Source: Charina bottae
Taxonomy: Eukaryota > Chordata > Lepidosauria > Squamata > Charinaidae
Assembly (NCBI GenBank): GCA_023362775.1
Contig: JALMGJ010000003.1
Span: 1-64,000 of the forward strand
Reading direction: 5' to 3'
DNA: 64,000 nucleotides
Shown here in pieces: positions 20,843 to 31,074 of the stretch (position 1 is the first letter of the stretch; every line of letters begins with the position of its first letter). The position numbers were made by a program, and so were the translations under genes. The notes under the pieces were generated by a model. It was given only the letters and a program-made list of their open reading frames with translations, did no database searches and had not been told where the DNA came from.

Positions 20843-22496
20843 CTAAGTCCCTTTATCATCTAAAGGAGGATCGTTAAGATTACCCTGCTGCTGTTGAGCT
20901 TGTGAAATGGTCTTAATCTTCCTAGGCACAGAAGACAAAGCAGGAAGGAAGATAGGGGAAAGGTTATGCCTGAGGCCCCCACCTCTATTCAAGGAAGGAT
21001 TTTCCAAGTTGGCATGAATGGATTCCTTGACCCCTCTCTCAAACCACCTATCTTCTCTGTCTAAAATGTGAACATTAATGTCCTCAAATGAGTGTCCTTT
21101 TTCCTTTAGATGAAGATAAACTGCTGACTCTGGTCCTGTGGTGTTACTTCTCCTGTGTTGGGCCATCCTCCTGTACAAAGGTTGTTTGGTTTCTCCAATG
21201 TAGAGTTCAGAGCACTCCTCACTGCACTGGATTGCATACACTACATTGCTTTCCTTGTGTTTTGGAGTTTGATCTTTGGGGTGTACAAGCCTCTGTCTCA
21301 GTGTGTTGGTGGGTTTGAAATATACAGGTATGTGGTGTTTGCCAAATATCCGTTTGATCTTTTCAGACACGCCAGCCATGTAAGGAATGACCAGGTTCTT
21401 CCGTTTACTCTGAGTCTCAGCCCTATCTGTCGCTGTTTTAGGTCTGGTAGACTTAGATTTGGTGAAGGCCCAATTTGGATATCCACAGGCCTGCAGAGCT
21501 GTTCTCAGATGCTGCTTTTCATTCTTTTTGGAATCCATGGAGGTGGGGATGGTTTCTGCTCTGTGTGACAATGTCCTGATGACTCCTAGTTTGTGCTGCA
21601 GTGGATGGTGGGAGTCAAACATCAGGTATTGATCTGTGTGTGTGGGTTTCCTGTAGATCCCTATTTCTAGCTTGCCACCGGTCCCAATGAGGACTTCACA
21701 GTCTAGGAATGCCAGTCTGTTGTCCTTGGTGTCTTCTCTGGTGAAGCTAATGTTGGCATCTATAGTGTTTATATGGTCCGTGAAGGCCTGTACTTCCTGG
21801 GCCTTGATTTTGACCCAGGTGTCATCCACATACCTAAACCAGTGGGTGGGCACCGTTCCCTGGAATGTGTTGAGTGCTTTCTTCTCCACTTCTTCCATGT
21901 ATAAATTGGCCACAATGGGTGACACAGGAGAACCCATGGCACAGCCGTGTTTTTCTCTGTAAAAGTCACCTCTGTATGTGAAATAAGTGGTGTTAAGACA
22001 CAGGTCCAGAAGATGGCAGATCTGGTTTGGGTTGAGATGGCTTCTCCTTTCCAGGGTGCTGTCCTCTTCTAGTCTCTTCCTGACAGCGGATAGAGCATGA
22101 GTGGTGGGGATGCTGGTGAAAAGGGAGGACACATCAAAGGAGACCATAGTTTCATCTGTATCCAGTTTCAGGATCTTTGCTTTGGAAACAAATTCTTCCG
22201 AATTATGGATGTGGTGTTCAGAGTGTCCAACTAGAGGTGCTAGTATGGTAGAGAGGTGTTTGGCAATGTTGTATGTTACCGAATTGATGCTGCTGACTAT
22301 GGGTCGGAGGGGTGTTCCTTCCTTGTGGATCTTAGGAAGTCCGTAGATGCAGGGGATGGCTTCTCCAGGATACAGACGGTGGTAGGTAATCCTATCGATG
22401 GAGCCATCATGTTCCAATTGTTTCAAACTGTCTATTGCCTTTTTCTTGTAATTGTTGGTGGGGTCTCTTTTCAGTTTTTCATATGTATGGTGATCC
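20843..22496 (-). CDS. PLE unit 2, 5'-truncated (RT from the thumb-side of DKG through GIY-YIG)
   Basis: In frame from the junction at 22496 to the same stop as the other units, about 551 codons. It lacks the N-terminal ~300 residues including the DKG motif, but keeps all catalytic RT blocks with RYVDD and the full GIY-YIG domain. A Glu for Gln change (FYREKHG) is unique to this unit. The truncation point is the arm junction, so the loss was part of the insertion event and not later decay (inference). It has no natural start codon context; translation is unlikely. Confidence 0.9.
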
Positions 22497-22768
22497 TTCA
22501 TCTAAAGGAAAAAGGACACTCATTTGAGGACATTAATGTTCACATTTTAGACAGAGAAGATAGGTGGTTTGAGAGAGGGGTCAAGGAATCCATTCATGCC
22601 AACTTGGAAAATCCTTCCTTGAATAGAGGTGGGGGCCTCAGGCATAACCTTTCCCCTATCTTCCTTCCTGCTTTGTCTTCTGTGCCTAGGAAGATTAAGA
22701 CCATTTCACAAGCTCAACAGCAGCAGGGTAATCTTAACGATCCTCCTTTAGATGATAAAGGGACTTAG
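22497..22768 (+). CDS. PLE unit 3, 5'-truncated to the last ~89 codons
   Basis: Starts inside the GIY-YIG domain at HLKEKGHSFEDINV and runs to the normal stop. Only the domain's C-terminal half (WFERGVKES and NRGGGLRHNLSP) remains. It opens the plus-strand arm. The frame happens to stay open leftward into unit 2 antisense, but that is not a real gene. Its downstream spacer is complete and leads into unit 4. Confidence 0.9.
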
Positions 22769-22869
22769 AAACAAACATCTCAAAAATAACCATGACCTAG
22801 CCCCAGGTGCAAGGTCACACAGCCAGCCTAGAAACATATTTAAGGATTCCCTTACTAACTTTACTCAGA

Positions 22870-22906
22870 CTGAAGAAGCTCCTTGGATAAGGAGTGAAAC
22901 GTTTCC
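22870..22906 (+). ncRNA. Hammerhead-like core upstream of unit 4
   Basis: CTGAAGA (22870-22876), stem CTCCTT/AAGGAG with GGAT loop, T, GAAACG, then TTTCC. It ends 27 bp before the unit 4 ATG. Confidence 0.55.
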
Positions 22907-22932
22907 ACTAAGAAAATAGAAATCCAGTTGAC

Positions 22933-25482
22933 ATGATTCAAGCCACAGACTGTTCCACCTGGATGACTGAGAACCTTCATAGACATATTGCCATACATTT
23001 TGGGGATGAAACCCTGAAGTTGGTAAGGAAATTCGAGAAGACAGCAAGAAAGGTGGCAGACTATAGAAACCACCTACGTTTTAACCTCAGATGCAGACAA
23101 CAGAGACTCATCCCGACAAGCCTACGCCTGCAATCTACAGTTAAGGGTCACAGAGCAGATCAGATCTTGCAGCAGGCACAAAGACATCTTCTAAATGAAA
23201 GAATAAGGCAAGTCCACTTCACCATTGATGCCCTGCAATACAATTTTGAAAACCTTCACCAGGAACTCACAGCCACCCTTCCTGACCCAATCCTGGATAG
23301 AGTTATTCAGCTTGGCAATAAAGTACAGCTGGCCCAGCATCACAAGACAAAGGAGAGGCAAACTAAGAAATTTGACATTCTTCTTTCTCGCAGCAAGCAG
23401 AAACAAGGAACTGGAGAAACCGCTGGGAGGAACAACAACAACAGGACCACAGAGGACAAAAAGAACATGTGGGTGAAAAATCTCTCAGACAGAGAACTTA
23501 CCCAACCAGAGAGAGATGTCCTAGCCAAAGGTCTTAATTTTGCCATCACTCCCAAGCAAGTTCCGGTTGTGGAGCTCATTACAGCCACAGAATCTGCCAT
23601 CCACAACAACCACCTACCTTTTGAAGAAGCAGAACAACTCCGGCTTAAAATATCTGCAGCTCTGTCCAGTGCTCAACCTCCTCCCCCCAACCTTACCGTC
23701 CAAGAGAGGAGAGCCCTGACAGCCCTCAGCAAAGATGAAACCATCACCATTTTACCTGCTGACAAAGGAAGATGTACAGTGGTTCTAAACACTGCAGACT
23801 ACCACAATAAAATTACCTCACTTTTGGAGGATCACCATACATATGAAAAACTGAAAAGAGACCCCACCAACAATTACAAGAAAAAGGCAATAGACAGTTT
23901 GAAACAATTGGAACATGATGGCTCCATCGATAGGATTACCTACCACCGTCTGTATCCTGGAGAAGCCATCCCCTGCATCTACGGACTTCCTAAGATCCAC
24001 AAGGAAGGAACACCCCTCCGACCCATAGTCAGCAGCATCAATTCGGTAACATACAACATTGCCAAACACCTCTCTACCATACTAGCACCTCTAGTTGGAC
24101 ACTCTGAACACCACATCCATAATTCGGAAGAATTTGTTTCCAAAGCAAAGATCCTGAAACTGGATACAGATGAAACTATGGTCTCCTTTGATGTGTCCTC
24201 CCTTTTCACCAGCATCCCCACCACTCATGCTCTATCCGCTGTCAGGAAGAGACTAGAAGAGGACAGCACCCTGGAAAGGAGAAGCCATCTCAACCCAAAC
24301 CAGATCTGCCATCTTCTGGACCTGTGTCTTAACACCACTTATTTCACATACAGAGGTGACTTTTACAGACAAAAACACGGCTGTGCCATGGGTTCTCCTG
24401 TGTCACCCATTGTGGCCAATTTATACATGGAAGAAGTGGAGAAGAAAGCACTCAACACATTCCAGGGAACGGTGCCCACCCACTGGTTTAGGTATGTGGA
24501 TGACACCTGGGTCAAAATCAAGGCCCAGGAAGTACAGGCCTTCACGGACCATATAAACACTATAGATGCCAACATTAGCTTCACCAGAGAAGACACCAAG
24601 GACAACAGACTGGCATTCCTAGACTGTGAAGTCCTCATTGGGACCGGTGGCAAGCTAGAAATAGGGATCTACAGGAAACCCACACACACAGATCAATACC
24701 TGATGTTTGACTCCCACCATCCACTGCAGCACAAACTAGGAGTCATCAGGACATTGTCACACAGAGCAGAAACCATCCCCACCTCCATGGATTCCAAAAA
24801 GAATGAAAAGCAGCATCTGAGAACAGCTCTGCAGGCCTGTGGATATCCAAATTGGGCCTTCACCAAATCTAAGTCTACCAGACCTAAAACAGCGACAGAT
24901 AGGGCTGAGACTCAGAGTAAACGGAAGAACCTGGTCATTCCTTACATGGCTGGCGTGTCTGAAAAGATCAAACGGATATTTGGCAAACACCACATACCTG
25001 TATATTTCAAACCCACCAACACACTGAGACAGAGGCTTGTACACCCCAAAGATCAAACTCCAAAACACAAGGAAAGCAATGTAGTGTGTGCAATCCAGTG
25101 CAGTGAGGAGTGCTCTGAACTCTACATTGGAGAAACCAAACAACCTTTGTACAGGAGGATGGCCCAACACAGGAGAAGTAACACCACAGGACCAGAGTCA
25201 GCAGTTTATCTTCATCTAAAGGAAAAAGGACACTCATTTGAGGACATTAATGTTCACATTTTAGACAGAGAAGATAGGTGGTTTGAGAGAGGGGTCAAGG
25301 AATCCATTCATGCCAACTTGGAAAATCCTTCCTTGAATAGAGGTGGGGGCCTCAGGCATAACCTTTCCCCTATCTTCCTTCCTGCTTTGTCTTCTGTGCC
25401 TAGGAAGATTAAGACCATTTCACAAGCTCAACAGCAGCAGGGTAATCTTAACGATCCTCCTTTAGATGATAAAGGGACTTAG
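22933..25482 (+). CDS. PLE unit 4 polyprotein (RT + GIY-YIG), intact
   Basis: Full 849 codons with every motif described for unit 1. DKG is near 23761, YVDD near 24492 and LYIGET near 25120. It carries Cys for Tyr in VVCAIQC, a change in the first conserved strand of the GIY-YIG domain that it shares only with unit 5. That shared variant suggests these neighbours descend from one another (inference). The ATG is preceded by the spacer with the hammerhead-like core and an in-frame TAA seven codons upstream. Confidence 0.95.
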   Translation: MIQATDCSTWMTENLHRHIAIHFGDETLKLVRKFEKTARKVADYRNHLRFNLRCRQQRLIPTSLRLQSTVKGHRADQILQQAQRHLLNERIRQVHFTIDALQYNFENLHQELTATLPDPILDRVIQLGNKVQLAQHHKTKERQTKKFDILLSRSKQKQGTGETAGRNNNNRTTEDKKNMWVKNLSDRELTQPERDVLAKGLNFAITPKQVPVVELITATESAIHNNHLPFEEAEQLRLKISAALSSAQPPPPNLTVQERRALTALSKDETITILPADKGRCTVVLNTADYHNKITSLLEDHHTYEKLKRDPTNNYKKKAIDSLKQLEHDGSIDRITYHRLYPGEAIPCIYGLPKIHKEGTPLRPIVSSINSVTYNIAKHLSTILAPLVGHSEHHIHNSEEFVSKAKILKLDTDETMVSFDVSSLFTSIPTTHALSAVRKRLEEDSTLERRSHLNPNQICHLLDLCLNTTYFTYRGDFYRQKHGCAMGSPVSPIVANLYMEEVEKKALNTFQGTVPTHWFRYVDDTWVKIKAQEVQAFTDHINTIDANISFTREDTKDNRLAFLDCEVLIGTGGKLEIGIYRKPTHTDQYLMFDSHHPLQHKLGVIRTLSHRAETIPTSMDSKKNEKQHLRTALQACGYPNWAFTKSKSTRPKTATDRAETQSKRKNLVIPYMAGVSEKIKRIFGKHHIPVYFKPTNTLRQRLVHPKDQTPKHKESNVVCAIQCSEECSELYIGETKQPLYRRMAQHRRSNTTGPESAVYLHLKEKGHSFEDINVHILDREDRWFERGVKESIHANLENPSLNRGGGLRHNLSPIFLPALSSVPRKIKTISQAQQQQGNLNDPPLDDKGT

Positions 25483-25583
25483 AAACAAACATCTCAAAAA
25501 TAACCATGACCTAGCCCCAGGTGCAAGGTCACACAGCCAGCCTAGAAACATATTTAAGGATTCCCTTACTAACTTTACTCAGA

Positions 25584-25620
25584 CTGAAGAAGCTCCTTGG
25601 ATAAGGAGTGAAACGTTTCC
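25584..25620 (+). ncRNA. Hammerhead-like core upstream of unit 5
   Basis: CTGAAGA 25584-25590; stem 25593-25598 with 25603-25608; GAAA 25610-25613; CG follows. Stem III would be only two pairs (AC/GT) in a monomer. One extra base separates CTGAAGA from stem II, so catalytic activity is uncertain. Confidence 0.55.
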
Positions 25621-25646
25621 ACTAAGAAAATAGAAATCCAGTTGAC

Positions 25647-28196
25647 ATGATTCAAGCCACAGACTGTTCCACCTGGATGACTGAGAACCTTCATAGACAT
25701 ATTGCCATACATTTTGGGGATGAAACCCTGAAGTTGGTAAGGAAATTCGAGAAGACAGCAAGAAAGGTGGCAGACTATAGAAACCACCTACGTTTTAACC
25801 TCAGATGCAGACAACAGAGACTCATCCCGACAAGCCTACGCCTGCAATCTACAGTTAAGGGTCACAGAGCAGATCAGATCTTGCAGCAGGCACAAAGACA
25901 TCTTCTAAATGAAAGAATAAGGCAAGTCCACTTCACCATTGATGCCCTGCAATACAATTTTGAAAACCTTCACCAGGAACTCACAGCCACCCTTCCTGAC
26001 CCAATCCTGGATAGAGTTATTCAGCTTGGCAATAAAGTACAGCTGGCCCAGCATCACAAGACAAAGGAGAGGCAAACTAAGAAATTTGACATTCTTCTTT
26101 CTCGCAGCAAGCAGAAACAAGGAACTGGAGAAACCGCTGGGAGGAACAACAACAACAGGACCACAGAGGACAAAAAGAACATGTGAGTGAAAAATCTCTC
26201 AGACAGAGAACTTACCCAACCAGAGAGAGATGTCCTAGCCAAAGGTCTTAATTTTGCCATCACTCCCAAGCAAGTTCCGGTTGTGGAGCTCATTACAGCC
26301 ACAGAATCTGCCATCCACAACAACCACCTACCTTTTGAAGAAGCAGAACAACTCCGGCTTAAAATATCTGCAGCTCTGTCCAGTGCTCAACCTCCTCCCC
26401 CCAACCTTACCGTCCAAGAGAGGAGAGCCCTGACAGCCCTCAGCAAAGATGAAACCATCACCATTTTACCTGCTGACAAAGGAAGATGTACAGTGGTTCT
26501 AAACACTGCAGACTACCACAATAAAATTACCTCACTTTTGGAGGATCACCATACATATGAAAAACTGAAAAGAGACCCCACCAACAATTACAAGAAAAAG
26601 GCAATAGACAGTTTGAAACAATTGGAACATGATGGCTCCATCGATAGGATTACCTACCACCGTCTGTATCCTGGAGAAGCCATCCCCTGCATCTACGGAC
26701 TTCCTAAGATCCACAAGGAAGGAACACCCCTCCGACCCATAGTCAGCAGCATCAATTCGGTAACATACAACATTGCCAAACACCTCTCTACCATACTAGC
26801 ACCTCTAGTTGGACACTCTGAACACCACATCCATAATTCGGAAGAATTTGTTTCCAAAGCAAAGATCCTGAAACTGGATACAGATGAAACTATGGTCTCC
26901 TTTGATGTGTCCTCCCTTTTCACCAGCATCCCCACCACTCATGCTCTATCCGCTGTCAGGAAGAGACTAGAAGAGGACAGCACCCTGGAAAGGAGAAGCC
27001 ATCTCAACCCAAACCAGATCTGCCATCTTCTGGACCTGTGTCTTAACACCACTTATTTCACATACAGAGGTGACTTTTACAGACAAAAACACGGCTGTGC
27101 CATGGGTTCTCCTGTGTCACCCATTGTGGCCAATTTATACATGGAAGAAGTGGAGAAGAAAGCACTCAACACATTCCAGGGAACGGTGCCCACCCACTGG
27201 TTTAGGTATGTGGATGACACCTGGGTCAAAATCAAGGCCCAGGAAGTACAGGCCTTCACGGACCATATAAACACTATAGATGCCAACATTAGCTTCACCA
27301 GAGAAGACACCAAGGACAACAGACTGGCATTCCTAGACTGTGAAGTCCTCATTGGGACCGGTGGCAAGCTAGAAATAGGGATCTACAGGAAACCCACACA
27401 CACAGATCAATACCTGATGTTTGACTCCCACCATCCACTGCAGCACAAACTAGGAGTCATCAGGACATTGTCACACAGAGCAGAAACCATCCCCACCTCC
27501 ATGGATTCCAAAAAGAATGAAAAGCAGCATCTGAGAACAGCTCTGCAGGCCTGTGGATATCCAAATTGGGCCTTCACCAAATCTAAGTCTACCAGACCTA
27601 AAACAGCGACAGATAGGGCTGAGACTCAGAGTAAACGGAAGAACCTGGTCATTCCTTACATGGCTGGCGTGTCTGAAAAGATCAAACGGATATTTGGCAA
27701 ACACCACATACCTGTATATTTCAAACCCACCAACACACTGAGACAGAGGCTTGTACACCCCAAAGATCAAACTCCAAAACACAAGGAAAGCAATGTAGTG
27801 TGTGCAATCCAGTGCAGTGAGGAGTGCTCTGAACTCTACATTGGAGAAACCAAACAACCTTTGTACAGGAGGATGGCCCAACACAGGAGAAGTAACACCA
27901 CAGGACCAGAGTCAGCAGTTTATCTTCATCTAAAGGAAAAAGGACACTCATTTGAGGACATTAATGTTCACATTTTAGACAGAGAAGATAGGTGGTTTGA
28001 GAGAGGGATCAAGGAATCCATTCATGCCAACTTGGAAAATCCTTCCTTGAATAGAGGTGGGGGCCTCAGGCATAACCTTTCCCCTATCTTCCTTCCTGCT
28101 TTGTCTTCTGTGCCTAGGAAGATTAAGACCATTTCACAAGCTCAACAGCAGCAGGGTAATCTTAACGATCCTCCTTTAGATGATAAAGGGACTTAG
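25647..28196 (+). pseudogene. PLE unit 5, one nonsense codon in an otherwise intact frame
   Basis: The frame is identical in length to its sisters but has TGA at 26184-26186, where the others have TGG (Trp ~180, just before VKNLSDREL). Everything downstream (DKG, RT with YVDD, GIY-YIG) stays open. The single G-to-A change is the only frame-breaking lesion seen in any full unit. Like unit 4 it has VVCAIQC, and it alone has Ile in RGIKES. A truncated product from the downstream part would lack the N-terminal region. Confidence 0.93.
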
Positions 28197-28297
28197 AAAC
28201 AAACATCTCAAAAATAACCATGACCTAGCCCCAGGTGCAAGGTCACACAGCCAGCCTAGAAACATATTTAAGGATTCCCTTACTAACTTTACTCAGA

Positions 28298-28334
28298 CTG
28301 AAGAAGCTCCTTGGATAAGGAGTGAAACGTTTCC
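28298..28334 (+). ncRNA. Hammerhead-like core upstream of unit 6
   Basis: Same sequence and spacing as the other spacers. Confidence 0.55.
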
Positions 28335-28360
28335 ACTAAGAAAATAGAAATCCAGTTGAC

Positions 28361-30910
28361 ATGATTCAAGCCACAGACTGTTCCACCTGGATGACTGAGA
28401 ACCTTCATAGACATATTGCCATACATTTTGGGGATGAAACCCTGAAGTTGGTAAGGAAATTCGAGAAGACAGCAAGAAAGGTGGCAGACTATAGAAACCA
28501 CCTACGTTTTAACCTCAGATGCAGACAACAGAGACTCATCCCGACAAGCCTACGCCTGCAATCTACAGTTAAGGGTCACAGAGCAGATCAGATCTTGCAG
28601 CAGGCACAAAGACATCTTCTAAATGAAAGAATAAGGCAAGTCCACTTCACCATTGATGCCCTGCAATACAATTTTGAAAACCTTCACCAGGAACTCACAG
28701 CCACCCTTCCTGACCCAATCCTGGATAGAGTTATTCAGCTTGGCAATAAAGTACAGCTGGCCCAGCATCACAAGACAAAGGAGAGGCAAACTAAGAAATT
28801 TGACATTCTTCTTTCTCGCAGCAAGCAGAAACAAGGAACTGGAGAAACCGCTGGGAGGAACAACAACAACAGGACCACAGAGGACAAAAAGAACATGTGG
28901 GTGAAAAATCTCTCAGACAGAGAACTTACCCAACCAGAGAGAGATGTCCTAGCCAAAGGTCTTAATTTTGCCATCACTCCCAAGCAAGTTCCGGTTGTGG
29001 AGCTCATTACAGCCACAGAATCTGCCATCCACAACAACCACCTACCTTTTGAAGAAGCAGAACAACTCCGGCTTAAAATATCTGCAGCTCTGTCCAGTGC
29101 TCAACCTCCTCCCCCCAACCTTACCGTCCAAGAGAGGAGAGCCCTGACAGCCCTCAGCAAAGATGAAACCATCACCATTTTACCTGCTGACAAAGGAAGA
29201 TGTACAGTGGTTCTAAACACTGCAGACTACCACAATAAAATTACCTCACTTTTGGAGGATCACCATACATATGAAAAACTGAAAAGAGACCCCACCAACA
29301 ATTACAAGAAAAAGGCAATAGACAGTTTGAAACAATTGGAACATGATGGCTCCATCGATAGGATTACCTACCACCGTCTGTATCCTGGAGAAGCCATCCC
29401 CTGCATCTACGGACTTCCTAAGATCCACAAGGAAGGAACACCCCTCCGACCCATAGTCAGCAGCATCAATTCGGTAACATACAACATTGCCAAACACCTC
29501 TCTACCATACTAGCACCTCTAGTTGGACACTCTGAACACCACATCCATAATTCGGAAGAATTTGTTTCCAAAGCAAAGATCCTGAAACTGGATACAGATG
29601 AAACTATGGTCTCCTTTGATGTGTCCTCCCTTTTCACCAGCATCCCCACCACTCATGCTCTATCCGCTGTCAGGAAGAGACTAGAAGAGGACAGCACCCT
29701 GGAAAGGAGAAGCCATCTCAACCCAAACCAGATCTGCCATCTTCTGGACCTGTGTCTTAACACCACTTATTTCACATACAGAGGTGACTTTTACAGACAA
29801 AAACACGGCTGTGCCATGGGTTCTCCTGTGTCACCCATTGTGGCCAATTTATACATGGAAGAAGTGGAGAAGAAAGCACTCAACACATTCCAGGGAACGG
29901 TGCCCACCCACTGGTTTAGGTATGTGGATGACACCTGGGTCAAAATCAAGGCCCAGGAAGTACAGGCCTTCACGGACCATATAAACACTATAGATGCCAA
30001 CATTAGCTTCACCAGAGAAGACACCAAGGACAACAGACTGGCATTCCTAGACTGTGAAGTCCTCATTGGGACCGGTGGCAAGCTAGAAATAGGGATCTAC
30101 AGGAAACCCACACACACAGATCAATACCTGATGTTTGACTCCCACCATCCACTGCAGCACAAACTAGGAGTCATCAGGACATTGTCACACAGAGCAGAAA
30201 CCATCCCCACCTCCATGGATTCCAAAAAGAATGAAAAGCAGCATCTGAGAACAGCTCTGCAGGCCTGTGGATATCCAAATTGGGCCTTCACCAAATCTAA
30301 GTCTACCAGACCTAAAACAGCGACAGATAGGGCTGAGACTCAGAGTAAACGGAAGAACCTGGTCATTCCTTACATGGCTGGCGTGTCTGAAAAGATCAAA
30401 CGGATATTTGGCAAACACCACATACCTGTATATTTCAAACCCACCAACACACTGAGACAGAGGCTTGTACACCCCAAAGATCAAACTCCAAAACACAAGG
30501 AAAGCAATGTAGTGTATGCAATCCAGTGCAGTGAGGAGTGCTCTGAACTCTACATTGGAGAAACCAAACAACCTTTGTACAGGAGGATGGCCCAACACAG
30601 GAGAAGTAACACCACAGGACCAGAGTCAGCAGTTTATCTTCATCTAAAGGAAAAAGGACACTCATTTGAGGACATTAATGTTCACATTTTAGACAGAGAA
30701 GATAGGTGGTTTGAGAGAGGGGTCAAGGAATCCATTCATGCCAACTTGGAAAATCCTTCCTTGAATAGAGGTGGGGGCCTCAGGCATAACCTTTCCCCTA
30801 TCTTCCTTCCTGCTTTGTCTTCTGTGCCTAGGAAGATTAAGACCATTTCACAAGCTCAACAGCAGCAGGGTAATCTTAACGATCCTCCTTTAGATGATAA
30901 AGGGACTTAG
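28361..30910 (+). CDS. PLE unit 6 polyprotein (RT + GIY-YIG), intact
   Basis: Full 849 codons with no amino-acid change from the array majority that I could see, so it represents the consensus protein. RYVDDTWV and LYIGETKQ are intact and VVYAIQC has the usual Tyr. The start lies 27 bp after the hammerhead-like core. Together with units 1, 4, 7 and 8 it makes five apparently translatable copies in one locus. Confidence 0.95.
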   Translation: MIQATDCSTWMTENLHRHIAIHFGDETLKLVRKFEKTARKVADYRNHLRFNLRCRQQRLIPTSLRLQSTVKGHRADQILQQAQRHLLNERIRQVHFTIDALQYNFENLHQELTATLPDPILDRVIQLGNKVQLAQHHKTKERQTKKFDILLSRSKQKQGTGETAGRNNNNRTTEDKKNMWVKNLSDRELTQPERDVLAKGLNFAITPKQVPVVELITATESAIHNNHLPFEEAEQLRLKISAALSSAQPPPPNLTVQERRALTALSKDETITILPADKGRCTVVLNTADYHNKITSLLEDHHTYEKLKRDPTNNYKKKAIDSLKQLEHDGSIDRITYHRLYPGEAIPCIYGLPKIHKEGTPLRPIVSSINSVTYNIAKHLSTILAPLVGHSEHHIHNSEEFVSKAKILKLDTDETMVSFDVSSLFTSIPTTHALSAVRKRLEEDSTLERRSHLNPNQICHLLDLCLNTTYFTYRGDFYRQKHGCAMGSPVSPIVANLYMEEVEKKALNTFQGTVPTHWFRYVDDTWVKIKAQEVQAFTDHINTIDANISFTREDTKDNRLAFLDCEVLIGTGGKLEIGIYRKPTHTDQYLMFDSHHPLQHKLGVIRTLSHRAETIPTSMDSKKNEKQHLRTALQACGYPNWAFTKSKSTRPKTATDRAETQSKRKNLVIPYMAGVSEKIKRIFGKHHIPVYFKPTNTLRQRLVHPKDQTPKHKESNVVYAIQCSEECSELYIGETKQPLYRRMAQHRRSNTTGPESAVYLHLKEKGHSFEDINVHILDREDRWFERGVKESIHANLENPSLNRGGGLRHNLSPIFLPALSSVPRKIKTISQAQQQQGNLNDPPLDDKGT

Positions 30911-31011
30911 AAACAAACATCTCAAAAATAACCATGACCTAGCCCCAGGTGCAAGGTCACACAGCCAGCCTAGAAACATATTTAAGGATTCCCTTACTAA
31001 CTTTACTCAGA

Positions 31012-31048
31012 CTGAAGAAGCTCCTTGGATAAGGAGTGAAACGTTTCC
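31012..31048 (+). ncRNA. Hammerhead-like core upstream of unit 7
   Basis: Same sequence and spacing as the other spacers. Confidence 0.55.
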
Positions 31049-31074
31049 ACTAAGAAAATAGAAATCCAGTTGAC

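Noticed and set aside
22256..22768. A 170-codon plus-strand frame crossing the arm junction
   Set aside because: Its left half is antisense to unit 2 and its right half is unit 3 coding sequence. The fusion is an accident of the junction.
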